NCBI GenBank assembly: GCA_033065855.1
Contig: JAVXUO010001488.1
Span: 868,001 to 932,000 of the forward strand
Length of the DNA: 64,000 nt
Source of the DNA: Escallonia rubra
Lineage: Eukaryota > Streptophyta > Magnoliopsida > Escalloniales > Escalloniaceae
Direction: 5' to 3'
The notes under the pieces are model-generated. The model was not told where the DNA came from. It saw only the letters and a list, made by a program, of their open reading frames with translations, and searched no databases. A program made the position numbers and the translations under genes. This document shows positions 44,360-56,192 of the stretch, piece by piece. How positions within the stretch are numbered: position 1 is the stretch's first letter; every line of letters begins with the position of its first letter.

Positions 44360-46754
44360 GCGACGCGAACGTCTACACTTCTTCTTGGTTACAGAAAGTC
44401 GACGAAAACAGAAACTTCGCTGCCTCGCCTCCCTCTGCTCCCTCGCCAGGTAAAACCAACAAATCCCCAATTCTTCTTCACACGCACACGCGCATAATTT
44501 CACATTCTTGCCCTACTGTTTGTATGAAAACAGGAAGAAAAACTCGAAACTGTTAATGATTTAATTTTCTTTTCTATTTTGTGATGTGATAATTCCAGTC
44601 GTTTCTGTGAATGGATCTGATTTCTTTACTTGTTTTTTTCTTGTGGAACCCATTGGTTTATATTGTGAGTAATTAAACGTCAAATTTTCCTCTCGGGTTC
44701 CTGCATATGTACGGATCTGATTATTCTTACAAGATCAATGTACAAATTCTCGTGGTAGTTTTTCTTAAAAGTTTCCGACTTTAGAACGTCCAAGTTCCTT
44801 ATTTATGAAAATCTGGTCTTTTATTTATTAAAAGACCAATCTTCATCGCAGAATCTATGATCGTAGGATTCATATCTATGTTGGAGAGGATACCACTATA
44901 TTTATGATCATCGTTACTACTTATAGTTTCTTCCTAAAACATACAAAATTGGATTGATGCCTGATGGTTATAGAATGTCAATTATGTGGTTATGGTTACT
45001 ACTCCTAGAATGGTAGATACGTAGAAAAAAGTTTTTTCTGTCTAGCTGCTCTGGTGAAGTAATGTTTCATTACCATGAATGCCTTGTTCTCATGCTGCTT
45101 TAGATGGATCATATCTTTACAGAGTTATAAGCTAAAAGCCGGAACACGCTTACTTCAGCTCGTAATGCTTTTACCTAGACCTGGCAAAGGGGTAAGCCCC
45201 CCGGGTACAGGTCTAACCCGCTTGGGTACGGATAAAACGGGTACATGTAAAAATTACCAGGAAATTTACGGGTAGTCAAATCATGCACCCGCACCCGGCC
45301 CGCCTACTCCGGGTAAACCCGCGGGTAACCCAGCACATTATTGAGTTCTACATTCCTATTTTTTTAAGCCCCTTTAACATCCTGCAATTTTGCTTCTCAC
45401 CAATAACCAATTCAAGACGTCAATTTCTAACAACAGATCCATTCAACTAAACTTGAAAAAACAAAAAACAAAAAGAGATCTATTATTCTACATATGACGA
45501 ATCTGAGCACTTTAATTGCCAAAGAGAAACTATTGCAAAGTTGAGATTACACAAGGACAATAAAGAACTCAAAAAAATGAGGTGAAGAGAGATCTCAGTT
45601 ATTGGAGATAAGGGGGGATCGGAGAGAGAAGATATGCGAGAGGCACGTTGGTGGCTTGCCGCTTCTTCTGCGGCTAGCTTGCCTACTTCTTGATTAAGCA
45701 GGGACAGAGGTTAAACCTTGGGAGACTGTGGCTGAGACTATTGCCTACAGGTTCCATGCTTGTGGGTTGTGTGATATACGTATCATAATGAGAGTGTTGC
45801 CTCCTGAGGGATCTACTCCTATTGGGGAGGAGAGACTGTCCTGTACTTGACGGTAATCCAATGGTGGGGAGAGAAATGACGAATCACGTGGTATGCCCCC
45901 TCTAAGAGTTTGTATATTACCTTGTGCCCAGCGAAGAGCATCTTTTCTTTTGGAATCCGGCATAACTTGCTTCTGAGATCACACTAGAAATGTGATTTGT
46001 GCGGGTGAAACATTTTCTTCTGCTTTGTACTGTTATATTTGACAATTGATAAAGAGCTAGTAGAGTGCCACTGATATATAATTCTAAGCCATACAAGTGA
46101 AGATAGATATTGCGCAAGTAGGACCCTGCACAGCCCTTTGGATCTTTAGCAGTTAGCAATTGCCACTGACCTCTTGCTTCTGTTGTCCGAAAGCTGCTGT
46201 GAATACATTATTAAACCTTATAGATGTGCATCTGGAGTTGACTTGTCTGAGAGTTCATCGTATATGCACGTATACATCCTGCCTTGCATATGTAGCTTCG
46301 TTTTTAACAACCTCATATACATGTATGTTATGTTTATTGAATCTTCTGCAAAGTCTTTAGACGATTGAATTTAAGAATGTTTTCTTTAGCATAATCTTTT
46401 CTGTACAATTACTGAAAAAGTTTAAGAATGCCAGGTCTCACGTTTGTAGTTTGTTACGCTCTCTTACATAACCTGTGTGACAGATTTGACAGCCGGACCT
46501 TCATGAATTCAAGAGTATCTGTTGTATCCGTTGTTTCCTGTAAATTGGGAAACAAGAACGACTTCTTCTGCTGGACGTTGCTCTGCTTACTTTCAAAGTT
46601 CTTCAAGACTCCAACTGCACACGTGAACTTTCATTTGATTAAGGCAATTGGTAGAATTGTCCTGCAAGTGCGCATCTTGGGGTCTTTTGAAGAGATTCAT
46701 CCATAGTAGTGACCCGTAACTCGCCGTCTGCGTCCATTAACTTATATTGGCAGC
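44360..46754 (+). promoter_or_regulatory. Inferred S6K 5' UTR exon and leader intron
   Basis: A CT-rich leader-like stretch ends CTCGCCAG at 44449 with a GTAAAA donor. TTATATTGGCAG at 46753 is an acceptor one base before the S6K ATG. Together they suggest a 2.3-kb leader intron, common in plant signalling genes. The intron includes a stretch at 45171-45335 with GGGTA and CCCGC words like the end of another hAT-type element. Confidence 0.4.
45171..45335. mobile_element. Truncated hAT-like end in S6K leader intron
   Basis: Begins TAGACCTGGCAAAGGGG and continues with CGGGTACAGG, ACCCGCACCCGG and GCGGGTAACCC words, a composition like other plant hAT-type MITE ends. No matching opposite end or target duplication was found, so it is probably truncated. 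Confidence 0.35.
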
Positions 46755-49553
46755 ATGGTTTCTTCTCAGTTAACTGGCCTGACAAAAAGTGGCGTGTGCA
46801 AATCCTTAAACAGGCAGTTACTTTTGCCTACGAGCCCTCCTGATCATGTTTACTCAGATGAGGTCGAGTTAGACTTCTGTGACATCTTTGGTCCTCTCGC
46901 AGTTCAGACTGCAGACGAGTGCAACGGGAATGTTGGAAATTCAAAACCTGCAGCAGATGGGAGTGAGCTTATCTATGATGATCCACTGGTTGTTTATAGC
47001 AGATCACATTCTTTAGTTGGCCCCTCTGCTTGTGTTAGCCATTCTTTGAATCTGTCCAAGCTCACAATACATGAAACTGAAGACTCAATGGAACTTATGG
47101 AGTGTCTCAGTGATGAAACAATTAGAGAAGTGCGGGAGCCTTCTGCTGATGAATCGTCTATTGAGGAGTCTTTCGTGTATTCTGACGATAATTCCATGAA
47201 GGTCCGAAGTGTAGGCCTTGAAGATTTTGAGGTCATGAAGCTTGTTGGGCAGGGTGCATTTGGTAAAGTATTTCAGGTGACAAAGAGGGGTACTTCAGAA
47301 GTATATGCAATGAAGGTTATGAGGAAGGATAAGATTATGGAGAAAAATCATGCTGATTATATGAAAGCTGAAAGGGATATTTTAACGAAGATTGATCATC
47401 CATTTATTGTCCAGCTTAGATATTCATTCCAAGTAAGTTATGCGGCATCATCTATTTTTTCTTTTTTTCATGTGTGGTTCATTTTTCTTTTGGTTCTCGT
47501 CATATACCAATTAATTGACGCAGTTGTTTATAGGTTCCAAAAGCTAGATATTCGGAATCTGCGAACTTTACATTGGCAATATGTTTACACTAATGTAAAT
47601 GTTATTCCGACTTGCAGACTAAGTATAGGCTTTACCTTGTGCTGGACTTCGTGAACGGCGGGCATCTTTTTTTCCAGCTCTACCACCATGGACTTTTTAG
47701 GTACCATACACATCTATTTTCTTTAGGTTTTATTAAACTACTGGAGGTTTTAAGTTGATTAGTACTTGCCAATGTGTTTCAGAGAAGATCTGGCACGAAT
47801 ATACACTGCCGAGATTATTTCTGCAGTTTCTCATCTTCATGCAAACGGCATTATGCATAGGGATCTTAAACCAGAGAATATCCTACTGGATGCTGATGGC
47901 CATGTACTCTATCCATCTTTCTCTGTCTCTGTGTCTCTGTGTCTCTGTGTGTGTGTGTGTAAGTGTATATATTGCATAACTTAACATTCTCATTGTAAAT
48001 TTAGGCGCTATTGACTGACTTTGGCCTCGCGAAGCAATTTGAAGAGAATACCAGATCAAACTCTTTGTGTGGAACAGTAGAGTACATGTCACCGGAAATT
48101 GTACTTGGGAAGGGCCATGATAAGGCTGCAGACTGGTGGAGTGTTGGAATCTTATTGTTTGAGATGGTTACAGGGAAGGTTGGCATTTTTCATGAAAATT
48201 TGCCCATGATTTATCTTGGTGTCTATGTTTTGGGCCTATTACTCTTATTATACCATGCCATATACTGTCAATTCTTCCGTTTGGGCTATATAGCTTCCAT
48301 GGTGCTTCTGGTAGGAGTCAAGGAACCCAAAAGCTACATATTCTTGATGAATTGGATTAACTTTTCCAAGTTCTATATCTGTTGTCTGGAACTCTATTGA
48401 AGTTAGGAATGAATACGCTGATGACATGTCATTTTATACTGGTTTCAATTTCCATGGCAACGAATTTACCTTAAGAAACTTTTGGCATTCGGCGTTTCCA
48501 GAACCTATTGTCTTATGAGGTGCTTTAGTTGTGGAATGTTAATAGAAAATAGTGATTATGGGAAAGTCAATATCCTTGAGATCTTGTAATTAACTAGTGA
48601 ACCTGGGTTTGGACAGAGTTCTTGTTCCAATTAAGCTGAATTTTAGAACTTTAGGCCTTAAATCGTCTAAAGTTTAAATCATTTAGCAATAGGCTATTGA
48701 ATTGATTACTTGTCTGTTTTCTGATGTGCAGCCTCCTTTTGTTGGTGGGAACCGGCAGAAAATTCAGCAAAAGATAATGAAGGATAAAGTCAAGCTTCCA
48801 GCTTTTTTGTCTAGTGATGCTCATTCCTTGTTAAAAGGGGTAAATTGCACATCCTGTGGAATTTTTTTTTAAATTTGAGATTGCCATGGAAGCCTTTTCT
48901 GGTAATCAGTGTTGCGTGAACATTTTCGGCTATATGCAATCCAATTGAATGCGAGCTGGGGTCCAAGTGTTTTGCATATCTTAGATTGCCATGGAAGCCT
49001 TTCCTGGTAATCAGTGTTGCGTGAACATTTTCAGCTGTATGCAATCAAATTGAATGCAAATGAGGTCCAATACCTGGACGTTTGTGGTGGAACTGTAATC
49101 CTTTTAGGATGCCTGAAAATGTTCATATAACTGATGGATTTTAAAAGAAAAATCAAGAGAATGTACGTCTTATTGAACATGAACTGGAAACTTTTAACAT
49201 ATCTTGTATGTCTATACGAGTAAACTGAGACTCTGTTTTTAATAATTTAGTTGCTGCAAAAAGACCCAAGCAAGAGGCTCGGCAGTGGACCTACCGGGAG
49301 TGATGAAGTGAAGCACCATAAGTGGTTCAAGCCTATCAACTGGAAAAAATTGGAAGCAAGAGAAGTTTTGCCAAGTTTTGTTCCCGAAGTTGCTGGAAGT
49401 CATTGCATTGCAAACTTCGATAAGCGCTGGACAGACATGCCCTTGTTGGACTCTCCAGTTTCCAGTCCAAAAACCGGCGGGAACCTCTTCCAGGGCTTTA
49501 CTTATGTGAAGCCTGCAGCCTCTTTCCTCCAAAGGAATAGCCCCGTCTACTAG
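46755..49553 (+). CDS. S6K: Ribosomal protein S6 kinase (AGC kinase)
   Basis: Ser/Thr kinase of the TOR pathway that phosphorylates ribosomal protein S6 and promotes translation and growth. Six coding exons: 46755-47432, 47618-47700, 47783-47903, 48005-48178, 48732-48839, 49251-49553; 1467 nt, 488 residues, close to the plant S6K norm (~465-480). Kinase domain from [16 protein letters not shown] (residue 158); catalytic Lys187 in [13 protein letters not shown] with Asp281; DFG with Asp299; activation loop SNSLCGT with Ser314, the expected PDK1 site. The AGC tail ends with hydrophobic motif FQGFTY around Thr472, the expected TOR site. The N-terminal acidic stretch [10 protein letters not shown] is a feature of plant S6Ks. 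Introns are GT-AG. The STN8 gene follows 570 bp downstream on the same strand. Confidence 0.95.
47918..47960. repeat. TC/TG microsatellite in S6K intron 3
   Basis: CTCTGTCTCTGTGTCTCTG leading into (GT)n, placed shortly after the donor of exon 3. Confidence 0.85.
48879..49070. repeat. 104-bp tandem duplication in S6K intron 5
   Basis: AGATTGCCATGGAAGCCTTT recurs at 48879 and 48983, followed by CTGGTAATCAGTGTTGCGTG and a similar AT-rich tail. Two units with few differences lie in the intron between exons 5 and 6. Confidence 0.9.
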
Positions 49554-50123
49554 TATGGCTTTTTCTGGAAGTCATTTGCTTTATATTCCCTTTGTGGAAC
49601 TGTAGTTTTAGTTTTTATCTTTCAGATATGCCCAGATACTGGGTAAGACTTACCTTCAGAAATAAGGTCGTCTTGGCTGTTGGATTTGTTGCACTTGAAT
49701 GTACTCTTTTTACATTTTTCTCCAAGGTTTGATATGTCAAATGAAGATTGAGAATTCCGTATCACTAGCTCAGTCGAGTCGCAAGAATGCTCAAAATTTT
49801 TAAAGATTGCAACAATAAAACCAGAGGAATAAACAGGGAAAAGGTGTAAAAATTATGAAAATTAGGATTTCCTATTACCAATTTGTTGACTATGAAGTAT
49901 CAAACAACTCTAAGAGAGGTAAAAGTTGCTTTTACAATTTACAATAAATCAGTAAAACTCTTCGACTACTTGGGAATTGCTGTTTTTCCACTCTCCACAC
50001 ATTCCTGACTAATCGGATAAACCTAGGATTGACATGTGGCAAAAGTCCCGCCTGTGCTGACACTTCCTTGGTTAAAGTTCACCACAGCACTTTTAAGCTT
50101 GTTCTTCTTCTAGCTGAGCATTC
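49554..50123. other. Short S6K-STN8 intergenic region
   Basis: 570 bp between two same-strand genes. It must hold the S6K 3' UTR and the STN8 promoter and leader. No further gene. Confidence 0.6.
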
Positions 50124-53100
50124 ATGGCTTCTCTGCTCTGCCAAACTGCAACTACCCTTCAACAGAACCCTAAGTTTGTTTGCTTGTCTCCTTCAACTTC
50201 AAGACCCACCTCACAAAACCTTATCTGGTCCTTCCCAAACCATTCTAGGAGACACTCACTGAGGTGCAATGCATTCTTGGATGACATTTCTGACAGCTTG
50301 TTACGAACCACTCTGGAATATCCTGTTTTTCGATCAGGGTATGCACAGTTTCAGAGAGTTAGTGAGGAATTGCCAGAGATGGAGAAGTGGGGGATTCTGG
50401 TCTTTGCTGGGGTCGTCTGGATTTACTTAACTGCGAGGCCAGGTGTTCTAATTGGCGCCATTGATGCATATCTTCTAGCTCCCCTGCAAATGCTTTTTGA
50501 CAGTTTGGCTGGGAAGAGGAGCTTGAAGAGGACCGATTTCTTGGTTGGGGATAGATTGGGAGAGGGGTCATTTGGTATTGTTTATTCTGGTGTGGTTGTT
50601 CCCAAGAATGTAACTGTCGAAGAACGAGCTAGGAAGACTGGGAGTAGAAGGAAAACACTCGAGAAGGACCCAAGGTTCAAAGAGAAGGTTATTCTTAAAA
50701 AGGTAAATTATTTTGCGCAAGAATGCCTAAGTTTACTGCTGGTGATGCTTTTAAAATGAACGATTCTTAGTGAAGGCGTTTTGGTTTATGCAAGCTGTTA
50801 ATTCACCTGACTGGTCGTCATTCAATGCCTTGCTTCGATGAATGCCTATGAACTTAAGTATTATTCGGGCCTGAAAGGCATCTTCATTTCCATTCACTTC
50901 CTTAACATCTGTTGCTTTCACGAACCTGCCAATGAAGAAATTGGCTGGGAATTCTTGCTGTTTGAAGCTGTTAGTTGCTCATAATTTCACTTTAATTTAC
51001 ATCTCCATCCCACGTTATTGAACACTAAAGAGTGCATTTGCGTAGGCTAGTTGCATCAAGTGTCTGCCTGCCTTATTTCATATAGTATCAGTCTCTTCCT
51101 CTTCTTCTAGCTATGTGATGGGCTAGACCTCATTTCATGAGGATATCATCATTAACACTTTCAGTGTTGTAAATCATTTAGGTCAAGATTGGAGTTCGAG
51201 GTGCAGCAGAATGTGGTGATTTCGAGGAGTGGTTTAATTACAGGCTGGCAAGAGCAGCTCCTGAGACATGTGCTGAGTTCCTCGGGAGTTTTGTCGCTGA
51301 CAAAACAAATTCACAGTTCATTAAGGGAGAAAAGTGGCTTGTTTGGAAATTTGAGGTACCTGTGCTTCATTTGAGGTTATGCATTTTTTTTTCTTTTTTC
51401 ATATTTTATCTAATCGGTAACTTGTATGGCTCAGCTTCCATTCGTTTCTTGTTAGTGCATAATTAATTTTATGTACTTATTGGATCCGTTGGTACTGACA
51501 GGCACATAACACATTTTATCATTACTAAACATTGCTAACGAAGCCTGTCTGAAAGATATCAACATCGAAGGCAAAAGAACCACCTTGCAAGGCATGAGAG
51601 TGGTGAGCCCATAGGTGACCCTAAGTGCGAGAACAGCATCTTGCGTCCCTGGATATTTGGATACTTCATGATTGCTAGGTTGTATCCAAATTCACTTTTC
51701 ACCAAGGCCTTGAAGCTATCACCCTGTTTATCAAGAAACCATCAACAGATCTGAGTATTATGTTCTTCATCCTGAACATATATATCCTTTTATACTTGCA
51801 TCCTAAGCTTTCGGTCCTGTTTGGGTAGACTTTTCCATGTGTGCTGCATGTCTGAGGAAACCATTTCCAGTCCGTTTTGAAAAAGTAGCAGCGACATGCC
51901 ATTCTGCGCCCGTAGGTGAAACTTGGTGATTTAGAACTCGGCCAACCTGTATGCATATGCTTCGCATATATCTGAGAAAAGTGCTGTTTATGAGGTTCAG
52001 TTTTTTGTCAGTTGCCGCTTGGTATTAGCATGTCCTTCCAGTTGCTAGGCAGGAATGACATTAACCAAGCTCTTTCAATTAATACATTGTCAAGCCTTTA
52101 TTTCCACTGCTGGGAGAACATATATATCTTACCTAATCAGGCGCAAGCTGCAGAAGTAGACCTGTGACTTTGTTAGACATACAAGGATGGATATTATAGA
52201 AGTTTTGATGTAATCACAGCACGTGACATCGTGTATTTAGCCTTTGGCTTTAACTCTTGTTTAAGTTCACTTGACTGAATGATAACCGCTTTGAGTGTAG
52301 CAAACTTTCGGCTTGTTGCGTCTACTTTAACTTTGGGGACTTTGTATGGCAGGGAGATCGAGACCTTGGCGATTACATGAAAGATCGTATCTTCCCTTTG
52401 AACTTGGAATCAGTCATGTTTGGCCGTGTCTTACAAGGATTAGACTCTACTGAGCGCAATGCATTAATCATTAAGCAAATACTGCGCCAGATTATTACTT
52501 CACTCAAGAAAATCCACGACAACGGTATTGTTCACCGGGATGTTAAGCCATCCAACTTAGTGGTGACAAAGAAGGGACAGATCAAGCTCATTGATTTTGG
52601 GGCAGCAACGGACCTTAGGATTGGCAAGAACTACGTACCCAACCGTGGTCTTCTTGACCCCGATTATTGCCCCCCCGAACTATATGTGCTCCCTGAGGAA
52701 ACACCGACCCCACCTCCAGAGCCAGTTGCAGCTATTCTTTCCCCTATTCTGTGGCAGGTACTATACCTCTCTAATTTCTCTGTATGGAGCTGAACCCATC
52801 ACTTTCTGGTGTTCTTGAATACATGAGCTAAAAATTGATTGTGGTTGTTAACGTAATTAGAGAGCTTAGCCCTTAGGTAAGTCTCCCTCATATTTATACC
52901 ATTAACATGAAAAAAGCAGATTACAAAAGTACCCTAAACACTCTCCCCCAAGCTGGAGCAATATATATCATACATATATAGTCAACACGATTACCTCCCA
53001 AAGCCTTGGTGAATGCCAATTGATCCTCGGATTTGAAACTGATAATCGCATCTTCCAAAAGTTTCTAACAAACAAAATGGCAGTGATTTCAATGTGCTTT

Positions 53101-54437
53101 CTCCTTTTATGAACCTTAACTGTGCCTGGGTATCACATACCTGGTCCATCGGCTCTAAATGTTGAAAACCGAGTTCTTCTAACAAAAGCTTCAACCAAAC
53201 TAACTCCAAGTAGTATGTGCCATCTCTCTGTATTCGGACTTGGCGCTTGCACAAGTTATAACAATCCGCTTCTTGCTTTTCAAGGATACCAAGTTACCAA
53301 CGAACAAAGACACAATAGCCAGTGGTAGATCTTCAGTCAGATGGAGAACCTTCCCAATGGGCATCTTATACTCTTTGATATGTGTATCACCATTATTCTG
53401 ATAGAGAATACTACAATAGGCGTCCTTCAAATATGTTAAGATGTGCAAAACTGCATCCCAAGGAGTGGTTCACGGCTTATCTTGGAACTGACTGACTACA
53501 GTCACAGCATTTGCAATATCCAGTTTAGTAACTGTCGGACGATTTCACTTTTCGATTAATCTCCAGTATTGTTCTGGATTGGTCAACAGCTCTCCTTTAT
53601 CACCAACAAATTTAGTTCTGGGATCCATGGGATTCTCTGTGTTTGCATCCAACCGTTTCCATCCCAGGCAATAAATCATTACATATTTGTTTTGAGACAG
53701 TGAAATACCTCAATACCCAATAAGTACCTCAATTGCCCCAAATCTTTAGTTTGAAATGACCCAGAAACAAGACCGTAGTATTTATAGCACTAACATTTCA
53801 AAAGCAGATTACAAAGATACCTTTTAACAGTGAGTAGAGAAATTGATGAAAGCAAAGTCTACATCGGTACCAAAGAAACAAACAAAAAAAGAAGGAAAAA
53901 AAAAAAGGAAAGTCTACACAAACTAAAATGAAAATCAAAAGCCAGGATTTTGATTTAATTCAAATAGGGTTAGTGTAATTTTAGTTGTTTGGTATAAAAA
54001 TTGAGAATCTAGAGATGAATTTGGATCAACTCCTAGAGACAACATTCTAGTTTGAGTGCTGAAGTGGATTCTTTTAATCATTCTTGCAGCTAAATAGTCC
54101 TGATCTATTTGATATGTATTCTGCCGGGATAGTACTGTTGCAAATGGCAATTCCAACATTAAGGTCTACCGCAGGGTTGAAGAATTTCAATTTAGAGATA
54201 AAGACAGTTGGATATGACCTGAAAAAGTGGAGGGACAACACCAGGTTGAGGCCTGACCTGAGTATTCTCGACCTTGATTCGGGAAGAGGGTGGGACTTGG
54301 CCACAAAGCTTATTTCCGAAAGAGGTTTCCTTGGAAGGGGGAGATTATCAGCTGCAGCTGCTCTAAGGCATCCATATTTCTTGTTGGGTGGTGACCAAGC
54401 GGCCGCTGTTCTATCCAAGTTTAGCTTAACGAAATAG
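50124..54437 (+). CDS. STN8: Thylakoid protein kinase STN8, chloroplastic
   Basis: Light-dependent thylakoid kinase that phosphorylates photosystem II core proteins (family knowledge). Four exons: 50124-50702, 51182-51355, 52353-52757, 54090-54437; 1506 nt, 501 residues, all phase-0 GT-AG junctions. The first ~48 residues are Ser/Thr/Arg-rich, a plastid transit peptide. A single hydrophobic span, WGILVFAGVVWIYLTA (residues 89-104), fits the thylakoid anchor. Kinase P-loop GDRLGEGSFGIVYSG (143-156), HRDVKPSN with Asp314, and LIDFGAATD with Asp332. The end ALRHPYFLLGGDQAAAV closes the kinase domain without the long C-tail of STN7, which favours STN8. Intron 3 holds a Copia remnant. Confidence 0.9.
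52880..53830 (-). pseudogene. Ty1/Copia pol 3'-end remnant in STN8 intron 3
   Basis: Read on the minus strand, broken frames give TVVSQFQDKPW, ILTYLKDAYCSILYQNNGDT, SAKSEYREMAHTT and LVWLKLLLEELGFQHLEPMD, the RNase H end of Copia pol. Frameshifts and stops break it. Similar stretches around AAAAGCAGATTACAAA flank it (about 52892-52936 and 53778-53820) and may be LTR leftovers. It lies antisense to the host gene. Confidence 0.8.
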
Positions 54438-55678
54438 GGATTTCGGTTAGTAATCTGATGCATGCATTTCATTCTCTAGTTGTTTTTTATATTCTCTTTC
54501 GTTTCCCTTTCATTTATCTTCGTTTGGTCCATATTGTTATGGGGAATCAATTGACCCCGTGGACATGATTCGGCAGGAGACCAATGTATCTTTGGCTGGC
54601 AGGAGGGTTGTAGAAGTTTGGGAGTTGAATCGATCAATCATGTTGGTTTTGAATGATGGGTCTCCTCATCCTGTGATGGATCAATGGGAGTAGAATTCAT
54701 CAACAATTTAGTACTTCTACTCCCTAAGCCAGCTCCATTGACCTCTGTCAGGCTTTTCTCCAGTGTTGATTCCCTGTTCTAAATTTCATTCGAGGGACTT
54801 AAGTGCTACATTTATTTATAAGGTTGGGGATATAATTCAAGCTGCTAAACAGTCTTCGATGCAGTAACAAGAAAAGTGGCCTGGAGCAGATACAGATGTC
54901 TATCTTGCTCGTGTACGTTAATAAGCCGGCTTTCTCTTGCATCTAGTAACAGGTACTTGACTTCTTCATGGAAGGTAACTATTCTTTCCGCTTTTCTTTT
55001 GCTGCTTCTAGAAAAGTGGACCCGGTTTTCCCAGTGTCTGCCATGTCTTCCTCTCTTCATAACTCGTTCTTGCGAGTTTTCTCACTGCATCAGTCCATGA
55101 TACAGTGAGTTGAAGAAATTTTTACTACACAATTTGGTTAGAAATTTTACCGAGGAGTTATATCAAATGATTACAGTGCCTTTTATCTTTGTCTTGTATA
55201 ATTTGTGCATAAATCAATACAATATATTTGAAGCACTACATAATCCTTTGTTACCAGTTCATTTACTTTTTATCCTGTTGTCAGTTTGTTGGTTGTAATA
55301 TCGTTCTCGTTGTCATCGCACCGGAAATCTTATAGCTTTGCAAGAATCGATGCTGTGGAGGCATTAAGTCCAGCATTAATCTTAAGCAATGCTGACAAAG
55401 GTATCAGCTGGAGTGAGGGTGACTAGTAAAAATTCTTAACATGGTATCCCCGCCATAAATACTACCAATTACGAGGCTAGAATTCAAGAGCACTACGAAA
55501 AATGTGAAAGTGATCGATCATACGCTTCCTCAGTTTCAGTGATGGGATAAGGCGAATGTAGTCAATATTAATGAGCATCGTCATGCAAATTCAGACAAGT
55601 ATACGGTCATATGTACTTTGCAAGGGAATGCTCCCATATATAAGCAATGTAAATAGGAGAAATTTCTTTGTACACTGT
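54438..55678. other. Intergenic between convergent STN8 and mannanase
   Basis: Both genes end into this region, so it holds two 3' UTRs. No other coding region is recognised. Confidence 0.5.
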
Positions 55679-56147
55679 TTAAAGCTCGTCCTGATGGGGA
55701 CTCATCTCCAAGCCATGCTTCTTCTTGCAACCCCAACGGCATCTCCACGAGCACAAGGAGTTGAAGGTCACAAGCCTTTTGGAGTGAAGAGATATGATGT
55801 TTGATGTTGAAAGTGACTTTGAAAGAACAACTGCGTAACCATCATTCATATAGTCTGTTCCTTCAGGAAACAGCTGCCACAAAAGGCTCCCACCCCCACT
55901 CCCTCCTTTCTTCATGGAGTCCAAGAGGGTCTTGTACACTGTGCTAATGAGGGTGTCGCGAAATGATGAATTGTAGCCAGGGTCTTTTGCCGATACGCCA
56001 AACTCGGCAAACACGACCGGCATGTTGAGAAAATTTTCAGCATCCTCAATGTGGGCTTGCATCCATGACTTGGTGAATTCAATATGAGCATTGGAAATCG
56101 ATTGTGAAACCCTTCATCACAGTTCAAAACTTCATCAGAAGATGCAC

Positions 56148-56192
<45 letters not shown>

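Noticed and set aside
55571-55804. Plus-strand 77-codon frame at the mannanase 3' end
   Set aside because: Shadow of the last mannanase exon on the other strand.
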